Below are positions 19,479 through 28,327 of a stretch of DNA of 64,000 nucleotides, piece by piece. Made by a program: the position numbers and the translations under genes. The stretch comes from an uncultured Halieaceae bacterium (GTDB lineage Bacteria > Pseudomonadota > Gammaproteobacteria > Pseudomonadales > Halieaceae): the NCBI GenBank assembly GCA_938074135.1, contig CALJFL010000048.1:1-64000 (forward strand), written 5' to 3'. The notes under the pieces were generated by a model that had not been told where the DNA came from, made no database searches, and saw only the letters and a list, made by a program, of their open reading frames with translations. Position 1 is the first letter of the stretch. Every line of letters starts with the position of its first letter.

Positions 19479-20020
19479 TCTTTTAGTTCCCAGCCCATGG
19501 CTTGCAGGTGATTTCCCAGTTGGTCGTGTCCTACGTGTTTGTGGCAGGACACGCACTTGAATTCGTCAGGGTTGGCAAAGTAATCCCGGTGCGGCAAAAA
19601 GGCCTTGGTGTTGGCCAGGGATCTGCTTTCGAGTTTCTTGTGGCAGGACAGGCAGGCAGAGTCGTAGACGTAGCGCTCGCGTTTTTCGCGGTGCCCGTGC
19701 CAGTCGATATCGTAGGGATCCTTGATTAATTCCATGGTTGGATCAACCACACCGTGAATGCCTTTCACCCACAGGTAGTGCAGCGAATTGTCGTGGGGTA
19801 TATGGCACTGGCTACAGCTGGCAGTCCATCCTGTGGGATTGTTGCCGCCATGCAGGGAGTCTCGGTAAGAGCTGCCGATGGGTTCATGAGAGTGACATCC
19901 CGAACAGAATTCGTCGTCGCTGGTGAGGTGTATCCCGGTGTCGACGATGGCCCAGCTTGCCGCCACGGCAATACCCAGTGCGGCAGCGATGAGGCCAAAT
20001 TTGAACAGCGTTTTCAGCAT
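19475..20020 (-). CDS. Membrane-anchored tetrahaem cytochrome c, NapC/NirT family
   Basis: 181 residues. One N-terminal membrane anchor (about 5-25) and four CxxCH motifs at C39, C69, C123 and C156. NapC/NirT/NrfH proteins pass electrons between the quinone pool and periplasmic reductases. Coupled to the octahaem gene downstream, it would be the quinone link for it. The upstream 190 bp hold two FNR-box-like sequences. Confidence 0.88.
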   Translation of the reverse strand: MLKTLFKFGLIAAALGIAVAASWAIVDTGIHLTSDDEFCSGCHSHEPIGSSYRDSLHGGNNPTGWTASCSQCHIPHDNSLHYLWVKGIHGVVDPTMELIKDPYDIDWHGHREKRERYVYDSACLSCHKKLESRSLANTKAFLPHRDYFANPDEFKCVSCHKHVGHDQLGNHLQAMGWELKE

Positions 20021-20032
20021 TTATGATAGCTC

Positions 20033-20046
20033 TTGATTATTATCTG
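20033..20046 (-). promoter_or_regulatory. FNR/Anr-like box near the cytochrome operon
   Basis: TTGAT-TATT-ATCTG on the plus strand (CAGAT-AATA-ATCAA on the minus), matching 8 of 10 positions of TTGAT-N4-ATCAA. It lies only 13 bp before the start codon, so it would act as a repressor site, or may be chance in an AT-rich stretch. Confidence 0.25.
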
Positions 20047-20162
20047 TTCGCCTGCCGGTTTGTCCGCTACCACCGCTTTCTTGTCCGCGATTCGCCGATT
20101 GTCGTTGATTCCACGCGAAGTCATAGCGCGGGTGGCTGTTTCTACGCCTCTTTGCCTGTTTA

Positions 20163-20176
20163 ACGATCTACATCAA
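20163..20176 (-). promoter_or_regulatory. Second FNR/Anr-like box upstream of the cytochrome operon
   Basis: Read on the minus strand it is TTGAT-GTAG-ATCGT, 8 of 10 positions of the FNR consensus, 143 bp upstream of the tetrahaem start. It is also 37 bp before the divergent ligase gene at 20213. Confidence 0.3.
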
Positions 20177-20212
20177 TAATAGTCCATGACCAGATTCGCA
20201 CAATAGGTAGTT

Positions 20213-21694
20213 ATGGGAACAGATATCGACAAGACCACCTTTGACGAAGCCGAGTACACCGACTTCAGTGCGAGGCTGGCAGATAATCTGGCGGGCCTGA
20301 AGACGCTGCTGGCAAGGCCAGGCTTTGGTGAAGCGGCGGGTTCGGTAGGCGCAGAGCTGGAAATCTATATCGTGGATGGCCAGGGCAGGCCTCTGCACCG
20401 CAACGAGGAAATCCTCGCCATTGCCAACGACCCGCAGCTAACACTGGAGCTGAATCGCTATAATCTCGAATACAACTTGTTGCCGTACAGGCTTGGCGAG
20501 CGGCCGTTTGAGTGTACGGAGCGGGAGATCCTCGAGAAACTTGCGACCGCCGGTGAGCTGGCGGCTTCATTTGACGGGCGGGTAGTGGCCACCGGGATAC
20601 TGCCAACCCTGACAAAGGATGATTTTGGCCGCCATAGCATGACTAATCGCAAACGCTACCAGGCGCTGGTCAGGCAACTTGTGCAACGGCGGGGGGGCGA
20701 CTTCAATATTGATATCAATGGTGTCGAGCCACTGCGTCTGGCGATGGCGGATATCACCCTGGAGGGCGCCAATACCTCATTCCAGGTGCATTACCGGGTC
20801 AATCCCCAAGACTATGCCGATACTTTCAATGCTTTTCAGTTGATGACGCCGGTGGCTCTCGCGCTGGCCGCCAATTCCCCAACCTTGTTTGGACACCAGC
20901 TCTGGCAAGAGACCCGCATTCCGCTGTTCAAGCAGTCCATCGACACTCGCCACACTGACCGCTACAGCTGGCATGAGCCGGCACGGGTAAATTTTGGTAA
21001 CGGTTGGGTGCGGCGTGGGGCGTGGGAGTTGTTTGCCGAGGCCGCACGTTTGTACCCGCCCCTGCTGCCACTGTGTAGCGCCGAGAGCGCTGAGCAGCAA
21101 TTTGCCCGTGGACAAATACCCGGTCTGGACGAACTGCGCCTGCACCAGAGTACTGTCTGGTTGTGGAATCGACCGATCTATGATGATGCAGACGGTGGCC
21201 ACCTGCGGATCGAAATGCGTGCGTTGCCGGCTGGTCCCACGGCACTGGACATGGTCGCTAATGCCGCGTTTCTGATCGGTCTGGCGGAGGGAGTTCGGCC
21301 GCAGATATATGAACTTATGCCGGGGCTGCCATTCTCCATGGCCGAGTACAACTTCTACCGGGCGGCGCAGCATGGTCTGCAGGCGAAACTGCTGTGGCCC
21401 AGCCTCGAGCAGAGCGGGTGCGCTGAGCAAACTGTGACTACACTGGTAGAAGCGTTGTTGCCGTTGGCCAGGGATGGTCTGCTATCTATCGGCATCAGTG
21501 CGCAGGAAGCCAGCCGTTACCTTGGCGTTATCGAGGCGCGGTTGACGGTTGGACGCAATGGGGCTGACTGGCAGTTGGCTACGCTGGCGCAGCTGGAGAA
21601 TAAGCTGTCACGGCGCGAGGCCCTGCAGGCGATGTTGGAGAAATACATGGTGCACAGCGCTGAAAACAGACCTGTCGCAGAGTGGCCGCTATGA
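20213..21694 (+). CDS. GCS2-family carboxylate-amine ligase (glutamate-cysteine ligase-like)
   Basis: 493 residues. GCS2/GshA-like fold: E-x-E metal-binding opening GAELEIYIVD (about 45-54), the NIDINGVEPLRL and TSFQVHYRVNP strands, and SIDTRHTDRYSW. Family members join the gamma-carboxylate of glutamate to an amine such as cysteine. It overlaps the next gene by 4 nt (ATGA), a hydrolase of N-acyl amino acids, so the real product may be a gamma-glutamyl or other amide rather than glutathione precursor. No gshB is nearby. Confidence 0.78.
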   Translation: MGTDIDKTTFDEAEYTDFSARLADNLAGLKTLLARPGFGEAAGSVGAELEIYIVDGQGRPLHRNEEILAIANDPQLTLELNRYNLEYNLLPYRLGERPFECTEREILEKLATAGELAASFDGRVVATGILPTLTKDDFGRHSMTNRKRYQALVRQLVQRRGGDFNIDINGVEPLRLAMADITLEGANTSFQVHYRVNPQDYADTFNAFQLMTPVALALAANSPTLFGHQLWQETRIPLFKQSIDTRHTDRYSWHEPARVNFGNGWVRRGAWELFAEAARLYPPLLPLCSAESAEQQFARGQIPGLDELRLHQSTVWLWNRPIYDDADGGHLRIEMRALPAGPTALDMVANAAFLIGLAEGVRPQIYELMPGLPFSMAEYNFYRAAQHGLQAKLLWPSLEQSGCAEQTVTTLVEALLPLARDGLLSIGISAQEASRYLGVIEARLTVGRNGADWQLATLAQLENKLSRREALQAMLEKYMVHSAENRPVAEWPL

Positions 21695-22725
21695 GGCGGG
21701 TGCGCTTCCTGCGCAACCCGTTGGCGACCCAGATCGGTAACAACGTCGACGAGTTTCTTGACTATCTGGCCGGTCCGGCCTGCCTGTTTCTCGACGGTGA
21801 TGACAGTGGTCGTACGCGAGCCTACGTTACGCTCTTGCACGGCAATGAGCCTTCCGGGCTCATGGCCCTGTTCCGCTGGTTGAAATCGGGCCAGCGGCCG
21901 GCGGTGAATGTTGTCTGTATCGTTGCCTCGGTTACCGCCGCGGCGACGTCGCCACGCTTCAGTCATCGCATGCTGCCCGGTGTTCGAGACCTCAATCGCT
22001 GTTTTCGTCCGCCCTTTGCGGATGAGCAGGGCAAGCTGGCAGAAGAAATTCTCGAGATTCTGCGCCTGCATCACCCGGAGGCCGTCGTCGATATGCACAA
22101 TACCTCCGGGTCGGGTCCGGCCTTTGGTGTCTGCACGCACATGGATCGCCAGCACGATGCCCTGGTGTCCATTTTCACCCAGCGCCTCATAGTGTCGAAC
22201 CTGGGGCTCGGCGCGCTGATGGACATCAGTGAACACGCCTATCCCACCGTGACCATTGAGGTAGGCGGGCGGCAGGACGAAGAGGCCCACGAGCTTGCTT
22301 ACGAGGGCCTTTGTCGCTACTTCACCGGCGCCACGGTGCTCGACCAGGGGGAGACCGACTGGGGTCTGGAGCTTCTGCATGACCCTCTGCGGCTGGAACT
22401 TAACCCCGGTGTCACACTCACTTATGCCGAACAGCCGTGCAGTGACCACGATGTCACCTTGTTGCCCGATATTGAGCACCACAACTTCGGTACCGTTGCT
22501 CCCGATACCCACCTCGGTTGGGTCGCTGGCGACCCCAAGCGGCTGTTTGCAGCACTGGATGCCGGTGGTCGTTGTGCTGTCTCACGACTGTTGAAGGTCG
22601 AGGAGGGCAGCTTGTATCCCGCCCAGCCTCTCAAGCTTTTCATGATCACCACCAATGCGCTGATCGCCCATAGCGATTGCCTGTTCTATGCCGTGGCCGA
22701 TGACGGCAAGGCTATCGGCAGCTAA
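21691..22725 (+). CDS. Succinylglutamate desuccinylase/aspartoacylase family hydrolase
   Basis: 344 residues from ATG 21691, coupled to the ligase stop. Zinc-carboxypeptidase-like fold with H50 and E53 in LLHGNEPSG, a third ligand histidine in VVDMHNTSGSG, and the catalytic-glutamate segment TIEVGGRQDEEAHE. The family cleaves N-acyl amino acids (N-acetylaspartate, succinylglutamate). Substrate unknown; pairing with a GCS2 ligase suggests a make-or-break cycle on one amide bond. Confidence 0.8.
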   Translation: MRRVRFLRNPLATQIGNNVDEFLDYLAGPACLFLDGDDSGRTRAYVTLLHGNEPSGLMALFRWLKSGQRPAVNVVCIVASVTAAATSPRFSHRMLPGVRDLNRCFRPPFADEQGKLAEEILEILRLHHPEAVVDMHNTSGSGPAFGVCTHMDRQHDALVSIFTQRLIVSNLGLGALMDISEHAYPTVTIEVGGRQDEEAHELAYEGLCRYFTGATVLDQGETDWGLELLHDPLRLELNPGVTLTYAEQPCSDHDVTLLPDIEHHNFGTVAPDTHLGWVAGDPKRLFAALDAGGRCAVSRLLKVEEGSLYPAQPLKLFMITTNALIAHSDCLFYAVADDGKAIGS

Positions 22726-22732
22726 TGGTCGC

Positions 22733-23017
22733 TCAATAGGCGTCGTCGGCGCTGCCCTTGTGCCACTGGCCGTCGCGTTGGTACAGCCCCAGTTTCCCGG
22801 CACAAAGGGCTTCGGCATCACCTCCTCCCACCATGGCTCCGCCCATACCGGCAGCCGCTGTCATTGAGGCCTCCTGGCGTAGGCATTTCTTCATCAGCTT
22901 GTCGTTTTCTGCCTGTTGTTGTTCCGGGGTCGGGGTTGAGCGACTGGCCTGATAAGGGCCGCTCCAGTACCAGTAAGCGGCTGCACCTAGAAGAAGTATT
23001 GCGATAAGTTTGCCCAT
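22733..23017 (-). CDS. Small membrane-anchored protein, unknown
   Basis: 94 residues from the ATG at 23017; a longer in-frame version exists but lacks a ribosome site. An N-terminal hydrophobic segment (about 3-20) is followed by a Gln/Pro-rich stretch and a small soluble part with two cysteines (MKKCLRQE, ALCAGKLG) flanking a Gly/Ala-rich GMGGAMVGGG. No known family recognised. It is convergent with the hydrolase gene, 7 nt away. Confidence 0.55.
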   Translation of the reverse strand: MGKLIAILLLGAAAYWYWSGPYQASRSTPTPEQQQAENDKLMKKCLRQEASMTAAAGMGGAMVGGGDAEALCAGKLGLYQRDGQWHKGSADDAY

Positions 23018-23161
23018 GTGTGCGGACCTGTTGTTGGCTACGCTGCAAGTGTAGACCACAGGTCGTCGCACACCTGTCGCTTATTCATACATGTTAAATG
23101 TGAGTGGTCGGAATTGACCACTTTTCTTCGCTTTTGGGGGTTGCAATTCGATTTCAAAGCA

Positions 23162-23177
23162 CTGAGTATATATACAG
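23162..23177 (+). promoter_or_regulatory. LexA (SOS) box of recA
   Basis: CTGAGTATATATACAG fits CTGT-N8-ACAG with one mismatch in the left arm. It is 90 bp before the recA ATG; a TTGCAA at 23141-23146 could be the -35. Expected to repress recA until DNA damage. Confidence 0.7.
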
Positions 23178-23266
23178 TAGTTTTACTGTATGACGGCAGC
23201 ACAAAAAACAAAACATTTGTTGCTGCGAGCTAAATTATCTACATAACGGGGCAAACGGAGAGTCAC

Positions 23267-24319
23267 ATGGACGCTAATAAAGGAAAGGCACTGGAAGCAG
23301 CACTGACCCAGATCGAGCGACAGTTCGGCAAGGGTACGGTAATGCGTATGGGTGATCGTGAGCACGTGGCGATGCCCGCTATCTCAACCGGCTCTCTGGG
23401 ACTGGATATTGCTCTGGGTATAGGCGGCTTGCCCAAAGGCCGGATCTGCGAGATCTACGGCCCGGAGTCTTCCGGCAAGACCACGCTGACTCTGCAGGTT
23501 ATTGCAGAGGCTCAAAAAGAAGGTGGAACAGCGGCGTTTATCGACGCGGAGCACGCCCTGGATCCCCAGTACGCAGAAAAGCTGGGTGTTCAGATGGATG
23601 AACTGATCATGTCCCAGCCCGATACTGGCGAACAGGCACTGGAAGTGGCTGAGATGCTGGTGCGGTCCGGCGCCGTCGATGTGCTGGTGATCGATTCTGT
23701 CGCCGCGTTGACGCCCAAGGCGGAAATAGAAGGCGACATGGGTGATTCCCACGTTGGTCTGCAGGCGCGATTGCTGAGTCAGGCCATGCGTAAGCTCACC
23801 GGCGCGATCAAACAGACCAATTGTCTGGTCATCTTCATTAACCAGATCCGTATGAAGATCGGCGTTATGTTTGGTTCTCCGGAAACGACGACTGGTGGTA
23901 ATGCGCTCAAGTTCTACTCCTCGGTTCGACTGGATATCCGTCGCATTGGCGCGGTCAAGGATGGCGATGAGGTGGTGGGTAATGAAACCCGGGTGAAGGT
24001 GGTGAAGAACAAGGTCTCCCCACCGTTCAAACAGGCTGAATTCCAGATTATGTATGGCAAGGGTATCTACCATATGGGCGAGGTCGTCGACTGGGGTGTG
24101 AAGTTGAACCTGATCGATAAGTCGGGCGCCTGGTATGCCTACAAGGGTGACAAGATCGGGCAGGGCAAGGCCAATGCGTCCAAATTCCTTGAAGATAATC
24201 CTGCCGTGGCCAACGAAATCGAAACCGCTATTCGTGCACAAATGCTGGTCACCGGTGCGCCCGAAGCGAAGGAAGAGTCAGAAGAGGAGACTGATGGCGC
24301 GGATCTCACCGCTGAGTAG
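23267..24319 (+). CDS. recA: RecA recombinase
   Basis: 350 residues. Walker [10 protein letters not shown] at about residues 66-74, the MAW-type segment, L1/L2 DNA-binding loops ([19 protein letters not shown] and [20 protein letters not shown]) and an acidic C-terminal tail ([10 protein letters not shown]). Homologous recombination and SOS co-protease. LexA box upstream; recX follows behind a hairpin. Confidence 0.98.
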   Translation: MDANKGKALEAALTQIERQFGKGTVMRMGDREHVAMPAISTGSLGLDIALGIGGLPKGRICEIYGPESSGKTTLTLQVIAEAQKEGGTAAFIDAEHALDPQYAEKLGVQMDELIMSQPDTGEQALEVAEMLVRSGAVDVLVIDSVAALTPKAEIEGDMGDSHVGLQARLLSQAMRKLTGAIKQTNCLVIFINQIRMKIGVMFGSPETTTGGNALKFYSSVRLDIRRIGAVKDGDEVVGNETRVKVVKNKVSPPFKQAEFQIMYGKGIYHMGEVVDWGVKLNLIDKSGAWYAYKGDKIGQGKANASKFLEDNPAVANEIETAIRAQMLVTGAPEAKEESEEETDGADLTAE

Positions 24320-24394
24320 GCATGACACTGCTCCGGTGAATGATGTGCAAGGGAAATGCTTCATTTGATGACCCTTCCAGTCTTTTACCCCTGT

Positions 24395-24441
24395 GGCGCC
24401 GGGAACCCACTGTTCCCCCACTGTTACCCGGCGCCTTTTTT
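24395..24441 (+). terminator. Rho-independent terminator/attenuator between recA and recX
   Basis: GGCGCCGGG (24395-24403) pairs perfectly with CCCGGCGCC (24427-24435), followed at once by six T. It ends 18 nt before the recX ATG, so recX expression would rely on read-through, as described for recA-recX in other Proteobacteria. Confidence 0.85.
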
Positions 24442-24458
24442 ATTGCTCGCCTTTGCAA

Positions 24459-24956
24459 ATGCCTGACGCGCTTGAGCAGAAGCCGCGTCTTGTGGCGGAC
24501 CCCGACCAGATTAATCCTGCCCAGATTCGACTGGCGGCGATGAATCTTTTGAGTCGCCGCGAGCACTCTCTGCGCGAACTCACTGTGAAGCTCAATCGTA
24601 GATTCCCCGACGAGGCACTGGTGGCGGCCGAGCTGCAGCGCCTGGTCGAAGAAAATTTACAAAGCGACACGCGATTTGCAGAGAGCTTTGTTCGCCAACG
24701 AGCAAATCGCGGTTATGGTCCGGCAAGAGTGCTCGCTGATTTGCGCCAGCGCGGCTTGACGGAGACTGAATTTCACAATGCGCTGGATAGTAACGACATT
24801 GATTGGTGCACTTTGGCGGCTCAGGTATACCTGAAAAAGTTCGGGGAAGCGGAACCTCGTGACTTGCAGGAAAAAGGTAAACGAGCACGCTTTATGCAGT
24901 ATCGGGGATTTTCCCCTGAGCACTTCCAGCACTTGCTTTCCCAGGGTAGATACTAG
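24459..24956 (+). CDS. recX: RecX regulator of RecA
   Basis: 165 residues from ATG 24459; an upstream in-frame GTG lies inside the terminator stem and is rejected. Three three-helix repeats are visible (AAMNLLSRREHSLREL, FAESFVRQRANRGYGPARVLADL, VYLKKFGEAEPRDLQEKGKRARFMQYRGF). RecX binds RecA filaments and limits their growth. Confidence 0.93.
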   Translation: MPDALEQKPRLVADPDQINPAQIRLAAMNLLSRREHSLRELTVKLNRRFPDEALVAAELQRLVEENLQSDTRFAESFVRQRANRGYGPARVLADLRQRGLTETEFHNALDSNDIDWCTLAAQVYLKKFGEAEPRDLQEKGKRARFMQYRGFSPEHFQHLLSQGRY

Positions 24957-24985
24957 AAGGTTTACTCTCCTTATGGAGGGTTAGT

Positions 24986-26224
24986 ATGCCAATAATAAAA
25001 ATCGCCCCAATACTTCTGCTGCTTATTTTCCAGATATTTTCTTCATCCGCTTGGGCTCAAAATGAATCGCCACAGAATGCCGTTGATATGGTGACAGAGG
25101 GTGAGATCAGCCTGACGTTTCGTTACCGCTACGAATATGTCGACCAGGACAACTTCGATCGCAACGCCCGTGCTTCGACCCTGAAGTCACGTTTGACCTT
25201 CAAGTCGGAGCAGTACCGAGGGCTGTCTTTTCTCGCCGAGGTCGACAACGTGTCCTATTTAGGTGATGACGCCTTTAACTCGACGGATAATGGCAACACC
25301 AATTACCCGACTGTGGCCGACCCCAAGGGCACTGAGATCAACCAGGCCTGGTTGAAGTACGAATGGCAGGGCTTATCGGGCACCTATGGCCGACAGCGCA
25401 TACATCATGGCAATCAGCGTTTCGTGGGTGGTGTGGCCTGGCGTCAGAACGAGCAGACCTTTGATGGCTTTCGTGCACAATGGCATGGTCAGCAAGGGCT
25501 GTCAGTAGACTATGCCTACGTCTATAACGTCAATCGCCTGTTCGGCCCTGATGATACAGATGAGCAACCGGGCAACCTGAACGGTGACAATCATCTGCTG
25601 CGGCTGGATTACACTGTTGCTCAAGGTCACACCCTCAGTGGCTATGTTTACTTGCTTGATGTTGAAGAGCGCCGCGGCTTTGCGCCGGGAAAATCAGTGG
25701 ACAATTCGACCGACACCTTTGGGCTTGAATACAAGGGGGATATTGGCCCGACCACGTTGAGAGCGGCTTACGCCAGTCAATCTGATGCCGGTGACAGCAA
25801 CCTGGATTACGACGCTGACTACTATGTGCTGGAAGGTTCGGTGGCCTTCAATCCAGTGACCGTTAAATTGGGTTACGAGGTGTTAGGCAGCGACAACGGG
25901 GTGGGTTTCAAGACACCCTATGCCACGCTTCATGGGTTTCAGGGTTGGGCCGACAAGTTTCTGACAACGCCTGCAGACGGCATCGAGGATTTTTACCTTG
26001 GTCTGTCTGGCAGGCTTGGTGGTGTTACTCTGGGTGCCACGTATCACGACTTTCAGGCCGAGGAGAACAGCGCCGACTTCGGCACCGAGATCGATCTGGT
26101 CGCAACCTGGCCCGTTAATGATCTGCTGAGCTTTCAGCTGCACTACGCGGATTTTTCCAGCGACAACAGGAGCCGCTACGACGACACGCGCAAGGCCTGG
26201 TTTACAGTCAATGTGACGCTTTAG
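24986..26224 (+). CDS. Outer-membrane porin, alginate-export-like family
   Basis: 412 residues. Signal peptide 1-24 (ends AWA-Q), then alternating beta strands with aromatic girdles (FRYRYEYVDQDNF, WLKYEWQGLSGTYGRQRI) and a C-terminal strand ending in aliphatic residues (AWFTVNVTL). Resembles the AlgE-like alginate export porins, many of which are general channels. GGAGGG precedes the ATG. Monocistronic by context; cargo unknown. Confidence 0.75.
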   Translation: MPIIKIAPILLLLIFQIFSSSAWAQNESPQNAVDMVTEGEISLTFRYRYEYVDQDNFDRNARASTLKSRLTFKSEQYRGLSFLAEVDNVSYLGDDAFNSTDNGNTNYPTVADPKGTEINQAWLKYEWQGLSGTYGRQRIHHGNQRFVGGVAWRQNEQTFDGFRAQWHGQQGLSVDYAYVYNVNRLFGPDDTDEQPGNLNGDNHLLRLDYTVAQGHTLSGYVYLLDVEERRGFAPGKSVDNSTDTFGLEYKGDIGPTTLRAAYASQSDAGDSNLDYDADYYVLEGSVAFNPVTVKLGYEVLGSDNGVGFKTPYATLHGFQGWADKFLTTPADGIEDFYLGLSGRLGGVTLGATYHDFQAEENSADFGTEIDLVATWPVNDLLSFQLHYADFSSDNRSRYDDTRKAWFTVNVTL

Positions 26225-26258
26225 TCACTGTGGTCACCCGGTGCGGAATGCTGGCCCA

Positions 26259-26273
26259 GGGGACGTAGTCCCC
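26259..26273. terminator. Hairpin between convergent porin and DUF3014 genes
   Basis: GGGGAC-GTA-GTCCCC, six perfect pairs with a three-base loop, in the 79-bp gap between convergent genes. No U-run follows on either strand, so it may be an mRNA 3' end rather than an intrinsic terminator. Confidence 0.35.
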
Positions 26274-26303
26274 GGGGAGATTAGAGATACCGGTATGTGA
26301 GCG

Positions 26304-27212
26304 CTACTGGTTCAGCAGGCCAGCGCGCAGCGCACGGGCCTTATCCTTCACAATCGCAAGGTTGTCGGGCCCCATTCGAAGAAGCTGTTTCTGCAGCGGC
26401 GCCAGCCCTTCCAGCTCAGGGTCCACGAACACATAGACAGCCTCTTTTTTCTGCACGGCAATATCACCCTCGACTTCGGGCGTCGCGATTATCTGGTCGA
26501 GCGCGCGAATAAGCGCGTTGTCAAAGTCATCTTCCTTGTAACCCAGGCCAGCATAGGCCTCCTCCAGTAGTGGCCTGAAGTTGTGGAAGGTGCCCACCAG
26601 TTTGTCGGTATTGAGCTCGGCAATCGCCTCGGCATGGCCGTCATAGCGGTCGTAGCTCGCCGGGTCGATGATCTGCTGCTCACCTACCTCGACAGTCGTA
26701 AACTTACCCTTTGGGGCGGTGACCGGCAAAATCTTGTTCAGGACCAGGCCTCGACTGAGTCCGTCTATTACCCCGGTACCGCGTTGCAGCAAGTCGGTAT
26801 TGGCAAGGGTGGTATCGAGCAACTCCGAGGAGCCGGCTTGCGACAGCTCTGTACGTACCTGCTCGTCACTGTCCTCCAGGGTAAGCGGCGGTTCGGTGGG
26901 TGCCTGCGGCGCCTCCGCCTCGGGCTCTGGTTCAGGCGCGGGTTCGGGTATGTCGGGTGCGGGTGCAGGCTCTTCGGGTTCAGGCTCTGGCGCGACCACC
27001 ACGGGTGCCGTCTCTGGCGCAGGGGGCTCTGGTTCGCTGCCGCTGAACAGGTAAACCACGACGATAATACCCAGCAGCGCAAGGGCTCCCAGGATCAGCA
27101 GTGGATTCAGGCCACCTTGCCGAGGCGACTCCGTTAATCGGTCTTCCGGGTCGGTCATCAGGGCGTCGTTTTCAGGCTGCTCGTTGTCGTTCTGCAAGAG
27201 TGGTTTCCCCAT
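26304..27212 (-). CDS. DUF3014 family membrane-anchored protein
   Basis: 302 residues from ATG 27212 (a TTG at 27245 is the longer option; starts are not well marked). Cytoplasmic N terminus, one membrane span at about 37-57 (LLILGALALLGIIVVVYLF), a Pro/Glu-rich linker of about 60 residues, and a C-terminal DUF3014 domain (FHNFRPLLEEAYAGLGY, LIRALDQIIATPEV, YVFVDPELEGL). The family has no known function; the layout suggests an inner-membrane protein with a periplasmic domain. Confidence 0.78.
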   Translation of the reverse strand: MGKPLLQNDNEQPENDALMTDPEDRLTESPRQGGLNPLLILGALALLGIIVVVYLFSGSEPEPPAPETAPVVVAPEPEPEEPAPAPDIPEPAPEPEPEAEAPQAPTEPPLTLEDSDEQVRTELSQAGSSELLDTTLANTDLLQRGTGVIDGLSRGLVLNKILPVTAPKGKFTTVEVGEQQIIDPASYDRYDGHAEAIAELNTDKLVGTFHNFRPLLEEAYAGLGYKEDDFDNALIRALDQIIATPEVEGDIAVQKKEAVYVFVDPELEGLAPLQKQLLRMGPDNLAIVKDKARALRAGLLNQ

Positions 27213-27330
27213 CAAGGCATCTATAGTCCTGAGAGTATAGTTCAAGCAGGAAAGTTCCTGCGGTCTGTGGAGAGATTAATTATAAGGAGGGTTCGGGCAG
27301 GCGGGGTTGTGTTCACCCCCGGTAATTGGG

Positions 27331-27963
27331 TTAGTCCAGTACCCGGGGCGGTAGATCGGGCTTGGCGTAGGCCATGCGCCGCACCCGGGTAGTCCGGTAA
27401 TAGCTGTCCAGGCCACTGAGCGCCACGGTATTGGCCGAGTTGATATCAACGCTGCCGTCCTCGCCGACGCAGTGCTCGGGCACGTTGATGCCGACGATTT
27501 CGCCGATGACAAGATGCGTTTTATTGATATCCAGGGGTTGGTGCTCCCTGAGTTCCATGGCTACGCTGATGGCCGCTTCGGCGACAAAGGGTGCTCCGAA
27601 GCCAGGCTCCCAGCGCTCGTTGAGCCCGGTAGCGGCGAACTCGGACTGGTCTCGGTCATAGCGGGCTGCGGTCTGGTGTGCGGCCTCGATGAAGTCTTCG
27701 GCCACGTGATTAATGGTATAGCAGCCGCTGGCCAGCAGGTTTTCCAGGGTATGGCGCTCCACGGGACTGGGTCTGATGAACATGGCCAGTAGGGGCGGGT
27801 GCGAGCCCAGGTGGACGACCGAACTGATGATCGCCAGGTTGGTGCGGCGATCGCTGTCCGCGGTGCCCACAAGATTGGCGGGTTTGAAGCCGCTGATTGA
27901 ATTGATAAACGCTGCCCGGAAGCCCTTGTCCATGTCGCTTATGGCGTTGGCATCAAACTGCAT
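27331..27963 (-). CDS. Flavin reductase-like (flavoredoxin) protein
   Basis: 210 residues from ATG 27963 with AGGAGT 7 nt upstream. FMN-binding split-barrel family: GFKPANLVGTADSDRRTNLAIISSVVHLGSHPPLLAMFIRP-type core with the HTLENL and NHVAEDF segments. Such proteins reduce FMN or carry it for a partner oxygenase; the partner is not obvious, though a P450 and other oxidoreductases are 5-7 kb away. Overlaps the DCC gene by 11 nt. Confidence 0.82.
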   Translation of the reverse strand: MQFDANAISDMDKGFRAAFINSISGFKPANLVGTADSDRRTNLAIISSVVHLGSHPPLLAMFIRPSPVERHTLENLLASGCYTINHVAEDFIEAAHQTAARYDRDQSEFAATGLNERWEPGFGAPFVAEAAISVAMELREHQPLDINKTHLVIGEIVGINVPEHCVGEDGSVDINSANTVALSGLDSYYRTTRVRRMAYAKPDLPPRVLD

Positions 27964-28315
27964 CCCGGGACTCCTGATACTGCTCACCGTAAAGCCTGCG
28001 GTAGCGCCAGGCCGCCCAGTGTGCGTAAGCCGCACTGCTCATAATCCTGATGAGCGGCCATTCCATCCACGCGAAGAGGAAGCTCCAGCGAGTGTGTCGC
28101 CAGGCCGCCACATTGGCCTCCACACCGGTAAGAAGCTTGCCGTCTGCGGTTTGCAAATGTAGTTGCCGCAGCAGAGTATCACGGTCGGGCAGGCCGTCGT
28201 CCTCAGCCTCAAAGATATTGCACAGAGCGAGATCCCGATCCGCCAGCTGACGTAGCCGCGACACCTCTCTCAAGCAAAGAGGGCAATTACCATCGTAATA
28301 CAGCGTATCTGGCAT
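27953..28315 (-). CDS. DCC-family thiol-disulfide oxidoreductase (DUF393)
   Basis: 120 residues. N-terminal YYDGNCPLC motif (C11, C14) that defines the DCC family of predicted thioredoxin-like proteins, and a C-terminal AYAHWAAWRYRRLYGEQY helix. Overlap with the flavin reductase gene implies shared expression. Substrate unknown. Confidence 0.85.
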   Translation of the reverse strand: MPDTLYYDGNCPLCLREVSRLRQLADRDLALCNIFEAEDDGLPDRDTLLRQLHLQTADGKLLTGVEANVAAWRHTRWSFLFAWMEWPLIRIMSSAAYAHWAAWRYRRLYGEQYQESRDAV

Positions 28316-28327
28316 GGCCGTGGTGCT

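Noticed and set aside
23184..23199. Second LexA-like box (ACTGTATGACGGCAGC) before recA
   Set aside because: Left arm CTGT is present but the right ACAG arm is not at the right distance; the box at 23162 is far better.
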